A DNA stretch of 64,000 nt from Flexivirga aerilata (lineage in GTDB: Bacteria; Actinomycetota; Actinomycetes; Actinomycetales; Dermatophilaceae): contig NZ_JABENB010000001.1 of NCBI RefSeq assembly GCF_013002715.1, forward strand, positions 744,001-808,000. The letters are read 5' to 3'. Position numbers and translations under genes: made by a program. Under the pieces are notes generated by a model. That model had not been told where the DNA came from, did no database searches, and was given only the letters and a program-made list of their open reading frames with translations. Of the stretch, positions 9,223 through 17,989 are shown one piece after another (position 1 is the stretch's first letter; every line of letters starts with the position of its first letter).

Positions 9223-11091
9223 ATGTCGCACCTGCAGCGAGCACTCACCGATCAGGTGATCGCCGCTGCCACCACGAGAGAACTCCTGGAGGCAGCGCAG
9301 ACGCTGCTGCGCGCCGCGTTCGACAAGGCCCGCGACGACACCGCCAGCGCACGAGGTGATGCGTCGGGTCTCTCAGACGACCAACTCCTCGACCAGGTGC
9401 TGGCCACGCAGCGGGTGCAGAACTCCGCCTGGGCCACCCAAACCCTGCGGCTGGAGCAACTCGCGCGGCGTGAATACGACAAGCACCCGGAAAGCCCCGA
9501 CACGTGGACACCGTTAGAAGTCGGTGCCCGGTTGGGGTGGACCGACCGGCAAACCAGCCTGCGACTGACCCAAGCTGTCGAGAGTGTGCGTCACACGCCG
9601 CTGCTGCTCCACCACGCCGGGACCGGCGAGTTGGAGTCGCGGAAGGTGGTCGCGGTCAGCGACGCCCTGGCCGACGCAATCCCCGCAACCGACATACCCG
9701 GAGCACCCGGCACACCTGAGGCACCCGATACGGCCGAGGCGGCTGATTGTCCGGGCGACCTCGCCGCGATCGTCGAGGCCGAGATCCTGGCCAGTGCCCC
9801 GGAGACATCCACCTCGACGAAACTCCGGCGGCGCACCCAACGTTTGCTGGTGCGGCACGCACCCATCGCAGCCGATCAAGCGGCAACGGCGCGGCGGCGC
9901 GACTGCACCAACGTGACCGTCGAACCCCATTGGGAGCCGGGCATGTCCATGCTCACCGCCGTCCTGCCGTCGTTGGACGCGGCGAAAGTCATGGCCGCGG
10001 TGAACACCCACGCCCGCGTGCTCCACGGCTCGACTACTGCCAGCAAGAGCCTCGGCGAGTGCCGCGTCGACGCCCTGACGGACCTGCTCCTGTCCGACGC
10101 GCAGGTGACCACCGAACTGGTCTTGCACGTCCCCTTCCATGCCGACGCCATCACTGCCGCAAACACGAGCGCCGGAAACGGCGCTGGCGCGGGCGTGACC
10201 GAACCGCACGGCCCGCACGACGCCACGGGCACGAGTGACGCGACGGGCACGGATAACAGCACCGGCACGGGTGATGCGACGGGCGCGGGCGGTGGCGTTG
10301 GCGTGCTCGACCGGCCGAGCACCATCAACGACCCAGCAGCGAACGGCGCGACACCCGAGACCGTCGGCGCGTGGACGTCGAAGGTGCGACCGCCCGATCC
10401 GCCTGAGTACACGCTCTCGCCCCACCGAACAGTCGTCGACCTCGGCAGCTACCGCCCGATCAGTGAGGCCGAACGCCAACTCCAAGCGATGCTCCTCGAA
10501 GCCGCACTCCGCACTGGCACCCGGCCACCGCCCGATCCAGCGCCATCGGCGGATCCTGCACACTCCACCGATCCTGCACGCTCCACTGATTCGGTGCGCT
10601 CCACTGACCCACCGCGAATCCATCGGCGGGGAATCGTGCCCGTCTTTGCCGAGGACCCAGTGCCGGCGCGCTATCACCTTGGCGACGTCCAGGTGCCCGG
10701 CGTCGGCGTCATCCCCGCCGATGCCATCCGCGAACTCACCAGCCTGCTCGGCACCAAGATCACCCGTGCCCTCGTGGATGCCGAGACCGGCACGGTCGCC
10801 GAAACCGCCAATCAGACGTACACCCCGGGCGCCCGGTTAGCGCGGTTCGTGCGCGCCCGCGACCAGCACTGCCGGTTCCCCGGCTGCACCCGACCGGCAA
10901 AGCTCACCGACCTCGACCACGTCACCGCCTATCCGAACGGGCCGACCGCGGCACACAACCTGCAGTGCCTGTGCCGGCACCACCACCGCGCGAAACACGA
11001 AGCCGGCTGGGCCGTCACCATGACCCCCGACGGTGTGTGCGCTTGGACCAGCCCCGCCGGACACACCTACACCACCCAACCCGCCGACTGA
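9223..11091 (+). CDS. DUF222 / HNH endonuclease protein (REP13E12-like)
   Basis: About 622 residues. The N-terminal two thirds are the DUF222 domain (EVGARLGWTDRQTSLRLTQA, STTASKSLGECRVDALTDLL). The C-terminus is an HNH nuclease: CRFPGCTRPAKLTDLDHV, then NLQCLCRHHHRAKHEAGW, with Cys pairs and the histidines needed for metal binding. Two low-complexity linkers are present: Thr/Gly/Ala-rich around residues 335-370 and Ser-Thr-Asp repeats around 445-470. ATG 9223 is preferred; GTG 9208 is in frame upstream. TTCGAAC at 9199-9205 resembles half of an actinobacterial LexA box. These proteins are multicopy in Actinobacteria, and their repeats flank this gene on both sides. Mobility or DNA-repair roles are inference. 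Confidence 0.85.
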   Translation: MSHLQRALTDQVIAAATTRELLEAAQTLLRAAFDKARDDTASARGDASGLSDDQLLDQVLATQRVQNSAWATQTLRLEQLARREYDKHPESPDTWTPLEVGARLGWTDRQTSLRLTQAVESVRHTPLLLHHAGTGELESRKVVAVSDALADAIPATDIPGAPGTPEAPDTAEAADCPGDLAAIVEAEILASAPETSTSTKLRRRTQRLLVRHAPIAADQAATARRRDCTNVTVEPHWEPGMSMLTAVLPSLDAAKVMAAVNTHARVLHGSTTASKSLGECRVDALTDLLLSDAQVTTELVLHVPFHADAITAANTSAGNGAGAGVTEPHGPHDATGTSDATGTDNSTGTGDATGAGGGVGVLDRPSTINDPAANGATPETVGAWTSKVRPPDPPEYTLSPHRTVVDLGSYRPISEAERQLQAMLLEAALRTGTRPPPDPAPSADPAHSTDPARSTDSVRSTDPPRIHRRGIVPVFAEDPVPARYHLGDVQVPGVGVIPADAIRELTSLLGTKITRALVDAETGTVAETANQTYTPGARLARFVRARDQHCRFPGCTRPAKLTDLDHVTAYPNGPTAAHNLQCLCRHHHRAKHEAGWAVTMTPDGVCAWTSPAGHTYTTQPAD

Positions 11092-11100
11092 AGGACAGCT

Positions 11101-11340
11101 GATCTCGATACGGCCTCGCCTAGCGGCTCGGCCTACTCGATCAGCATGAGGAAACGGCTCGGCTATTCGACCAGCGTGGCAAGGGCTTGGCCTACTCGAA
11201 CAGCGTGGAGAGAGGTCGGGCTACTCGAACAGCGTGGGGTGGGGCTCGGCCTACTCGATCAGCGTGAGGACACGGCTCGACCTACTCGAACAGCGGGCAA
11301 GCGGCGCCTCGGGCTACTCCGACCAGCACTCGGAGCGGCT
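11101..11340. repeat. Array of CTCGGCCTACTCGAnCAGCG repeats (right of DUF222 gene)
   Basis: After one element of the form TCTCGATACGG...CTACTCGATCA at 11103, seven degenerate copies of CTCGGCCTACTCGAnCAGCG follow at about 30-nt spacing (near 11129, 11158, 11187, 11216, 11246, 11276 and 11309). This looks like local expansion of the 3' half of the element that flanks the DUF222 gene. The copies differ from one another and have no unique spacers, so the array is not a CRISPR. No gene is seen in 11092-11445. Confidence 0.8.
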
Positions 11341-11445
11341 CGGCGCCGATCGAAGCGCCGACCGGCCGGCGCTAGTGGGCCGGATGACCTCCGATGAGCA
11401 CTAGTGAGCCCCGTCAGATGGGGCCACCGACGGAGAAGTCCGCCG

Positions 11446-11955
11446 CTACGCGCCGCCCGGCCGGCGGCCCTCCATGCCGAAGAGCACGGCGTGATCGCCA
11501 CTCGCGGCATACTCGATCTGCCGACGCATCCGCGGTGACGTGACGGGCAACTCCGTCACCGGGAACCACCCGACAGCGGTCGACTCCGCGTCACCGATCC
11601 GCGCCTCCCCACCGGTCACCCGGCAAAGCACGGTCGTGTCGAGGAACTGGCAGACGTCACCGTTCGGGTAGGTCGTGACCGGCAGCGCGAGCACCCAGAC
11701 AACCCGCTCGACCACCGCGGACAGGGTTGTCTCCTCACGAATCTCGCGCACCGCGGCAGTGTCGACATCCTCGCCCGGGTCGACGATCCCGGTGACCGGC
11801 GTCCACGCGCCGTTGTCGGCCCGGCGCACCAACAGCACCTCCGGCCCGGCCGCGCCGTCCCGCAACACCACCGCCGTCACCCCCGACAGCCAGAGCAGGT
11901 CCTGACCGACCTTGTCGCGCAGGCCTTGCAGGTAGGGATCGAGCGGTGCGGTCAT
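11446..11955 (-). CDS. NUDIX hydrolase
   Basis: A 169-residue NUDIX protein. The Nudix box is complete: G at the start of GIVDPGEDVDT, then AAVREIREETTLS, giving G-x5-E-x7-REUxEE. Flanking strands (SGVTAVVLRDG, AVGWFPVTELP) match the fold. It hydrolyses a nucleoside diphosphate linked to another moiety; the substrate cannot be told. Start ATG 11955 follows GAGAGGA. It stands alone, divergent from the acyl-CoA dehydrogenase-like operon at 12030. Confidence 0.88.
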   Translation of the reverse strand: MTAPLDPYLQGLRDKVGQDLLWLSGVTAVVLRDGAAGPEVLLVRRADNGAWTPVTGIVDPGEDVDTAAVREIREETTLSAVVERVVWVLALPVTTYPNGDVCQFLDTTVLCRVTGGEARIGDAESTAVGWFPVTELPVTSPRMRRQIEYAASGDHAVLFGMEGRRPGGA

Positions 11956-12029
11956 CGGGTCCTCTCGGGTCGCGTGCCCACTCCGAACCGCCGGGGTGTG
12001 AACCGGACCGGAACGGGTAGGCACCCAGC

Positions 12030-13148
12030 ATGTCTGCCAGTTCGTCCATCCTGCCGATGCCGGACGACCCGTTGCCGCCCGACCCGTTGCCGCAGGACCC
12101 GCCCGCGGTCGCACCCCCCGCGACCACCGAGGCGATCCGCGACGCCGCCCGGTCCGCTGCCGACAGCCCCGACCGGGTGGCCGCGGCACTCGATCTCGCC
12201 GAGCAGCTCGGCCACACCCTTCCGGTCCCCGGCGACGGACGCACCGCGGAGCTGTGGGGTGCGCTGGCCGTGCTCGGCGAGACCGACCTGACCGTCGCCC
12301 GCACCGTCGAGCCCCACCTCGACGCCGCGGCGATCCTCGTGCAGGCCCGTCGGGACGGCTATCTCACCGACGACTTCGACGCCACCGGCAGCTGGGGCGT
12401 CTTCGCCGCCGAAGGACCCGGCGGCAGGCTGTGCGCCTCCCGCTCCGCCAGTGGCGACGCCTGGGTGCTCGACGGCCACAAGCCGTGGTGCTCGCTCGCC
12501 GACCGACTCGACCGCGCCCTCGTCACCGCCTGGCTGGACGACGACACCCGCGGACTCTTCGCGATCGACCTGCGCGACGAGCGCGTCACGCCGGCTGACG
12601 GATCCGGCTGGGTCGCGCACGGCCTGCCGGAGGTGACGAGCGTCGCGATCGAGGCCCGCGGCCTGCCGGCCCGGCCGGTCGGCCCCGCGCACTGGTATCT
12701 CGACCGCCCCGGATTTGCCTGGGGCGGCATGGGAGTGGCGGTCATCTGGTTCGGCGCCGCCCGCGCCATCGCCGATCAGGTACGACGACGCCGCCGCGCA
12801 CCCGACCAAATCGCCCAGCTCCACCTCGGGCAGCTCGACCTGCTGATCTGGTCGGGCGACACGATGCTGCAGGCCGCCGCCACCCAGGTCGACGGCAGCA
12901 TGGAAACCACGCCGGAGATGCTGGCCCTGCGGGTGCGAGCGCAGTGCGCACAGATCGCCGAGGAAGTGCTCCGCATCGCCGATCACGCGATGGGACCCGC
13001 CCCGCTGGCGCTCGACCGCGACTACGCGCAGCGCGTCAGCGATCTGCGCCTCTACGTGCGGCAGCACCATGCCGAGCGGGACCTCGCCGCCCTCGGCGCC
13101 GCCGTGCACGCCAGCACCGCGCCGGCCGACCGAGGCGGCCAACCATGA
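12030..13148 (+). CDS. Acyl-CoA dehydrogenase-like flavoprotein (first gene of trio)
   Basis: A 372-residue protein with the acyl-CoA dehydrogenase fold: helical N-domain (residues 30-110), central beta domain with GSWGVFAAEGPGGRL and WVLDGHKPWCSLA, and a helical C-domain. The usual C-terminal YEGT-type catalytic motif is absent, so it may act as a different kind of flavoenzyme. A Pro-rich tail covers residues 8-30. Its stop overlaps the next start (ATGA at 13145), so it is coupled to the PIG-L/methyltransferase and, through it, to a glycosyltransferase. The trio is a recurrent actinobacterial arrangement whose product is not known to me. Confidence 0.75.
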   Translation: MSASSSILPMPDDPLPPDPLPQDPPAVAPPATTEAIRDAARSAADSPDRVAAALDLAEQLGHTLPVPGDGRTAELWGALAVLGETDLTVARTVEPHLDAAAILVQARRDGYLTDDFDATGSWGVFAAEGPGGRLCASRSASGDAWVLDGHKPWCSLADRLDRALVTAWLDDDTRGLFAIDLRDERVTPADGSGWVAHGLPEVTSVAIEARGLPARPVGPAHWYLDRPGFAWGGMGVAVIWFGAARAIADQVRRRRRAPDQIAQLHLGQLDLLIWSGDTMLQAAATQVDGSMETTPEMLALRVRAQCAQIAEEVLRIADHAMGPAPLALDRDYAQRVSDLRLYVRQHHAERDLAALGAAVHASTAPADRGGQP

Positions 13149-14479
13149 CCGCGACCTTCCGGCACGACGAACCCGGCACACCCGCCGCCCACTGGTCGAC
13201 CGACCCCGACGAGCAGGTCGACTTCGACGGGATCGACCGGGTGCTGGTCGTTGCCGCCCATCCGGACGACGAGAGCCTCGGCGCCGGCGGCCTCATCGCA
13301 ACCGCCGCAGCGCGCCGGCTGCCGGTCGAGGTGGTGATCCTGACGGCCGGCGAGGGCTCGCATCCGCACTCGTCCACCCACGACCGGTCGATCCTCGCGA
13401 CGCTGCGCCGGGTGGAGGCCCGCCACGCCGCATCCGCGCTCGGACTGCCCTACGGCGCGGTCACCGTCGGTCAGATCCCGGACGGCGAGGTCCGGCAGGC
13501 GTCGGACGAGATCGTCACCGCCCTCGTACGCCGGCTCGGCGACCCACGTGACCCCCGCCGGACGCTGATCGTCGCGCCCTACCGGCACGACGGCCACCCC
13601 GACCATGAAGCCGCGGGGCGAGCCGCCGCAATCGCCGCCCACCGCACCGACAGCCAGCTGCTGGAATATCCGATCTGGTTCCGCCACGTCGGGCTGCCGA
13701 GCACCCTGCCCGAAGGCAAACTGGTCGGCCTCGACCTCGAAACCGACGCGCACTCAGCCAAATTGGCCGCCATCGCCGCGCACTGCAGCCAGCTCCAACC
13801 GTTGTCCAAGGAGCCCGGTGACGAGCCGATCCTGCTGCCGGACTTCCTCGAGCACTTCACCGGTATGACGGAGCTCTTCATCCGGTCGGAGCTCGGGACC
13901 GACGACCGCCTCGAGCAACTGCATCGCGACGCCGGCGAACCCTGGGGCGCGGACACCCGCTGGTACGAAGCGCGCAAACGGCAGATCCTGCTGGGCATGC
14001 TGCCGCGAGCACGCTTCGCTCGGACCCTCGAAATCGGTTGTTCCACAGGCGTGCTCACTGGCGAGCTCGCCAGGCGCTCCGACGCACTCGAGGCGCTCGA
14101 CAGCGCACAGACCGCGGTCGCCGCGGCCCGCGCCCGCGTGACCGACGCACACGTGCGCGTCAGATATGGCAGCACCCCGGCCGACCTCCCGGACGGGGAG
14201 ACCTTCGACCTCGTCGTGTGCTCGGAGATCGGCTACTTCCTCAGTCCCGACGCGCTCCGCGGCACGATCGATCGCATCGGCGAGCTGCTCACCGACGACG
14301 GCGTCGTGGCGTTGGCGCACTGGCGGCACCCGATCGACGGGTGGCCGCTCGACGCGGACGCCGTGCACGCGGCGTTCGCGGCCGCGCAGCTGCCGCCGGT
14401 TTCGGCCGTCTATCGCGACCGCGACGTCGAGATCGTCATCCACTGCGCCGCCGAGTGCCTGCCGGATCCCACGGCATGA
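13145..14479 (+). CDS. PIG-L deacetylase / class I methyltransferase fusion
   Basis: A 444-residue two-domain protein. Residues 30-250 are a PIG-L/LmbE zinc deacetylase: AAHPDDESLGAGG gives the AHPDDE zinc motif and HDGHPDHEAAG the third ligand. Residues 285-440 are a SAM methyltransferase: LEIGCSTGVLTGELA, then VRYGSTPADLPDGETFDLVV. PIG-L enzymes remove N-acyl groups from sugar conjugates, as MshB does in mycothiol synthesis. The fusion suggests deacetylation and N- or O-methylation of the same substrate. ATG overlaps the upstream stop and the downstream glycosyltransferase start (both ATGA). A glycoconjugate pathway is inferred. Confidence 0.85.
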   Translation: MTATFRHDEPGTPAAHWSTDPDEQVDFDGIDRVLVVAAHPDDESLGAGGLIATAAARRLPVEVVILTAGEGSHPHSSTHDRSILATLRRVEARHAASALGLPYGAVTVGQIPDGEVRQASDEIVTALVRRLGDPRDPRRTLIVAPYRHDGHPDHEAAGRAAAIAAHRTDSQLLEYPIWFRHVGLPSTLPEGKLVGLDLETDAHSAKLAAIAAHCSQLQPLSKEPGDEPILLPDFLEHFTGMTELFIRSELGTDDRLEQLHRDAGEPWGADTRWYEARKRQILLGMLPRARFARTLEIGCSTGVLTGELARRSDALEALDSAQTAVAAARARVTDAHVRVRYGSTPADLPDGETFDLVVCSEIGYFLSPDALRGTIDRIGELLTDDGVVALAHWRHPIDGWPLDADAVHAAFAAAQLPPVSAVYRDRDVEIVIHCAAECLPDPTA

Positions 14480-15378
14480 CCGTCGCCGAGGCGCTGATCG
14501 TGATCCCCGCCCGCGACGAATCCGCTTTGGTGGCAAGGGCGATCGCGGCATTGAACGTCGCCCGCCGAGACGCCGAACGACGGCACGGCGTGCGCACCGT
14601 CTGTGTCGTCGTCGCCGACGCGTGCACCGACGACACCGCCGCGATCGCCATCTCCGCCGGGGCGCAGGTCGTCGAATCCGCGAGCGGCTCGGTCGGTCAC
14701 GCGCGCCGGCTCGGCGTCGCACGAGCCCGGGCGGCGGCCACGGCCGAGCCGTCCCAGGTCTGGGTCGCCTGCACCGACGCCGACAGCGTCGTGCCGGCAG
14801 GCTGGCTCACCCGCCAGCTGGACCACGCCCGGGACGGCGCCGACCTCGTGCTCGGCCGGGTCGAACCCGACGCGGCCGACCTCCCCGCCGACCTGCTCCG
14901 CGCCTGGCGCGAGCGCCACGACGACCACGACGGCCACCGGCACGTGCACGGCGCAAACCTCGGCTTCCGGGCATCGGCCTACGACGCGGTCGGCGGCTTC
15001 CCCTCGGTGGCACACGACGAGGACGTGCTCCTGGTGCGCAGACTGAGGAGTGCCGGATTCGTCATACACGCCGACGGGTCGGACCCGGTGATCACCTCCG
15101 GGCGCCGAATCGGCCGGGCACCAGGCGGATTCGCCGACTACCTGAGTGCGTTGTCCAGCGCCGAGGCCGCCTGCGGCCAGACCGTGACGCTGTCCGCACG
15201 GAAGTCGACCGACACCGGGGCACCGGCCGCAAGTCGGGCCGCCGGGGAGTTCGTCGCGCACCGCGCACGCAGGGCGGGGCCGCCCTCGAGCTCCACGTCG
15301 ACCAGCACCGACGTGCCCACGTCCGCGACGTCCACGACGGTCGCCGCCACCCCTGAGGTGCCGAGCAGCACGTCCTGA
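14476..15378 (+). CDS. Family 2-like glycosyltransferase with long antisense tail
   Basis: The first 225 residues form a GT-A glycosyltransferase: ALIVIPARDESALVARAIAA, VVADACTDDTAAIA, the DxD-like motif in VACTDADSVVPAGW, then VHGANLGFRASAY and AHDEDVLLVRRLR. The natural domain ends near GFADYLSAL (about 15150). The frame then continues for about 75 Ser/Thr/Pro-rich residues through sequence that is antisense to the end of the ModBC gene, stopping at 15378. The tail is probably read-through of a lost stop rather than a functional domain. ATG overlaps the PIG-L/methyltransferase stop. Confidence 0.75.
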   Translation: MTVAEALIVIPARDESALVARAIAALNVARRDAERRHGVRTVCVVVADACTDDTAAIAISAGAQVVESASGSVGHARRLGVARARAAATAEPSQVWVACTDADSVVPAGWLTRQLDHARDGADLVLGRVEPDAADLPADLLRAWRERHDDHDGHRHVHGANLGFRASAYDAVGGFPSVAHDEDVLLVRRLRSAGFVIHADGSDPVITSGRRIGRAPGGFADYLSALSSAEAACGQTVTLSARKSTDTGAPAASRAAGEFVAHRARRAGPPSSSTSTSTDVPTSATSTTVAATPEVPSSTS

Positions 15379-17018
15379 GGTGCGACGCACCACGTCAACG
15401 GAGTGCCCGCGGGCAGCCAGGTCCGCACCGGCAACTGCACCGCACCGGCCACCAGCTCGCCGCCGTCCGCGACACCTTCGAGGACGTTCTCGATGCCCAG
15501 CAGACGGGCCACCTGCGGGGATGCCGGAGCGTCGAAAACCTCACGCACCGAACCCGATTGGACGATGCGGCCGTCGGCGACGACCAGCAACTCGTCGGCG
15601 AGCATGGCCGCCTCCTGCGGGTCGTGCGTGACGACGACGGTCGAGAGCGCGTCGCGTCGCTGCAGCCTGCGCAGCTCGGTCACCAGCTCCTGCCGGACGG
15701 GGGCGTCCAATGCCGTGAACGGCTCGTCGAGCAGCACCAGACGCGGGGTCTGGCTGAGCGCGGCCGCCAGGCCGACCCGCTGCCGCTGACCGCCCGACAA
15801 CTGGTCGGGCAGCCGGGAGTGCAGGCCCTGCAGTCGCAGCGTCTCGAACCACCACGCGGCGACACCCCCGTCGGCGCGCACCCCGAAAGTCGCCTGCTGC
15901 CAAGCTGTTCGGTCCGGCAACAGGCCGTGCCGCTGAGGGACATAACCCAGCTGGCGCTGCTCGACCGGCACCCGCGACAGATCGTCGGGGCCGCAGCGCA
16001 CCGTGCCGACGTCCGGGCCCAGCAACCCGGCGAGTGCCCGCAGCAGCATCGATTTCCCGGCCCCCGAGGCACCGAGCACCGCCACCCGGCTGCTCCGCGC
16101 CTGGTGCGCCATCCGCAGGTGGAAGTCGCCGACGCGCGTGTCGAGATCGAAGCTGAGCGCAGCCGGCGCGACCGCGGGCGGATGGGTCGGCTCCGGCACG
16201 GACGCGGCCTGCGTCATACGGCCCCGGAGTCGGCGTGGCAGCCGAAAACCGGCCGCCAGCAACACGATTGCGGCCGTGCCCAACGCGACCGCGGTCGGCG
16301 CCTGCGTGGAGGGGATCCCGGTCGACTGAAACTGCACCGCGGTGAAGACCGGCAGCGTGTAGGGGTGGTAGGCGAGCAGCACCGTCGCGCCGTACTCGCC
16401 GATCGCGCGCAGCCAAGTCAGCAACAGCCCCGCTCGTATGGCGGGGGCCGCGATCCGCAGGTCGACCCGCGCGAAACGGGCGAGCGGGCGGTGCCCGAGC
16501 GTCGCGGCGATGTCGTCCAGCTCCGGATCGACCGCTGCGAACGCCGACCGGGCAGCGATCACCAGGAACGGCGCGGCCACAAACGTCTGCGCGATGATCA
16601 CCCCGGCGAGGGAGTCGGTGAGCCTGCCGCCGAAGCGCTCGCCGAGCCAGGTGTAGGGCCCGACAAGGTAGATCAGCACGATGCCGCTCATCACCGGCGG
16701 CAGCGCGAGCGGCAGTTGCACGAGCATGCCGACGACGCGCTGCAGCGGCCCGCGGGCGTGCGCCAGCCAGTAGCCGAGTGGCACCCCGAGCACGAGCACG
16801 ATCGCCGCGGAGATGGTCGCGGAGACCGCCGACGTGCGCGCGGCGTCCCAGAGGCCAGGCTCGCCGAACCCGCGGTCGTCGCCGGTGGTGGCGAAGCGCA
16901 GCAGGAAGGCCCCGAGTGGCACGGCCAGGTAGAGCGCGAGCAGCGCGCCGAGCCAGCCGAGCGGGCGAGCATCAAGCGCGCGAGCGCGGCGACCGGTCAT
17001 GGGACGGGAGGATGGCAC
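15138..17018 (-). CDS. Molybdate/tungstate-type ABC transporter, permease-ATPase fusion
   Basis: One polypeptide of about 626 residues joins a ModB-type permease and a ModC-type ATPase that are normally separate. Residues 20-265 hold about six helices with the permease loop (ATLGHRPLARFARVDLRIAA, EYGATVLLA). Residues 290-490 are the ATPase: Walker A LGASGAGKS, signature LSGGQRQR, Walker B LVLLDEPFTALD. The C-terminal 100 residues resemble a regulatory MOP/TOBE domain. Start is GTG 17018 or ATG 17000; neither has a clear ribosome site. It follows the binding protein gene by 10 nt. Its 3' end overlaps the antisense glycosyltransferase tail. Confidence 0.85.
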   Translation of the reverse strand: MPSSRPMTGRRARALDARPLGWLGALLALYLAVPLGAFLLRFATTGDDRGFGEPGLWDAARTSAVSATISAAIVLVLGVPLGYWLAHARGPLQRVVGMLVQLPLALPPVMSGIVLIYLVGPYTWLGERFGGRLTDSLAGVIIAQTFVAAPFLVIAARSAFAAVDPELDDIAATLGHRPLARFARVDLRIAAPAIRAGLLLTWLRAIGEYGATVLLAYHPYTLPVFTAVQFQSTGIPSTQAPTAVALGTAAIVLLAAGFRLPRRLRGRMTQAASVPEPTHPPAVAPAALSFDLDTRVGDFHLRMAHQARSSRVAVLGASGAGKSMLLRALAGLLGPDVGTVRCGPDDLSRVPVEQRQLGYVPQRHGLLPDRTAWQQATFGVRADGGVAAWWFETLRLQGLHSRLPDQLSGGQRQRVGLAAALSQTPRLVLLDEPFTALDAPVRQELVTELRRLQRRDALSTVVVTHDPQEAAMLADELLVVADGRIVQSGSVREVFDAPASPQVARLLGIENVLEGVADGGELVAGAVQLPVRTWLPAGTPLTWCVAPQDVLLGTSGVAATVVDVADVGTSVLVDVELEGGPALRARCATNSPAARLAAGAPVSVDFRADSVTVWPQAASALDNALR

Positions 17019-17028
17019 GGCGGGCGGC

Positions 17029-17952
17029 TCAGGCGCCGATGACCTTGCGGATCGCCGCCGGCACGCCGGTGCCGGTCACCTTCGGCGGGGTGGTCAGCTC
17101 GTAACCGTCCTGCCGCAGCACGGTGGTGCCGGCCGGGCCGAGCAGGTAGGTCACGAACGCCTCCGCCCCGGCGGCGTTCGGCGCGTCCTTCAGCACGGTG
17201 ACGGTGTAGGTCGCCTGCAACGAGACGCCGGCGAGCGGAACCGTCGGGATCCCGGCCGCCTTGGCCTCGCTGGAGTAGAAGAAGCCTGCGTCCAGCTGAC
17301 CCGACTGCAGGTCGGCGACGAGCGTCTCCTCGGGGAAGATCGTCTTGTCGTCCCGCGCGATGTCGAGCAGCTTCGGGTGCTGCTTCCCGGTGTCGGCGAG
17401 CGCCTGCGCGGCGAGCTTGCCCTTCGGGTCGGTCTTGGGGTCGGTCGTCCCGACGCGGACGCCGTCGCGGGTGATCGCGTCATACCATGGACCGGTCTTG
17501 ATCTCGTCGACGAACGTGCTGCGGGGGTTGTAGCCGAGCACGAGCGGCGAGTTGGCGTAGGTGACGTACCAGCGCACCCAGTCGCCGTTGCCCGCACCCA
17601 TGAGCGCCTCGTCCGCCTTCGGGCTGGCGCTGACGAAGACGTCGGCCTTGCGCACCTTGCCCTTGATCTGGGCCGCGAGCGCCGTCGAGCCGGCCCCGAA
17701 TCCGGCGAACGTGTAGCCGGTCGCCGTGGCAAAGGCGGGGCCGAGTTGCTTCTCCATCAGGTTGACGAGCGACCCGGCGTACAGCACGTTGACCCGGCCG
17801 GAGCCGGTCGGACCACCCGACGCACCGGCTGCGGCCGGGGCGGACGGCGACGCCCCCGATCCGTCGCTGCCGGACGACCCGCAGGCCGTCAGCGCCGACA
17901 CACCGCCGAGCACGGTCAGTCCGAACAGGCCGCGACGGGTGAGGGCGCTCAT
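17029..17952 (-). CDS. Molybdate/tungstate-type solute-binding lipoprotein
   Basis: A 307-residue extracellular binding protein. The signal has twin arginines (LTRRGLFGL) and a lipobox LTAC, followed by a Ser/Gly/Ala linker. The mature part begins VNVLYAGSLVNLMEKQLGPA, the AGSL motif shared by ModA/WtpA proteins that bind molybdate, tungstate or sulfate-like oxyanions. It delivers ligand to the fused permease/ATPase encoded just downstream. ATG 17952 has no obvious Shine-Dalgarno site. The PadR gene lies 37 nt upstream on the same strand. Exact anion specificity is not certain. Confidence 0.86.
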   Translation of the reverse strand: MSALTRRGLFGLTVLGGVSALTACGSSGSDGSGASPSAPAAAGASGGPTGSGRVNVLYAGSLVNLMEKQLGPAFATATGYTFAGFGAGSTALAAQIKGKVRKADVFVSASPKADEALMGAGNGDWVRWYVTYANSPLVLGYNPRSTFVDEIKTGPWYDAITRDGVRVGTTDPKTDPKGKLAAQALADTGKQHPKLLDIARDDKTIFPEETLVADLQSGQLDAGFFYSSEAKAAGIPTVPLAGVSLQATYTVTVLKDAPNAAGAEAFVTYLLGPAGTTVLRQDGYELTTPPKVTGTGVPAAIRKVIGA

Positions 17953-17989
17953 GTGGGACGAACCTATCAGCCAACTAGTCGCAGTGTTA

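Noticed and set aside
11101..11340. Regular 30-nt repeats resembling a CRISPR array
   Set aside because: Copies are degenerate, spacing is made of repeat-like sequence, no unique spacers and no cas genes.
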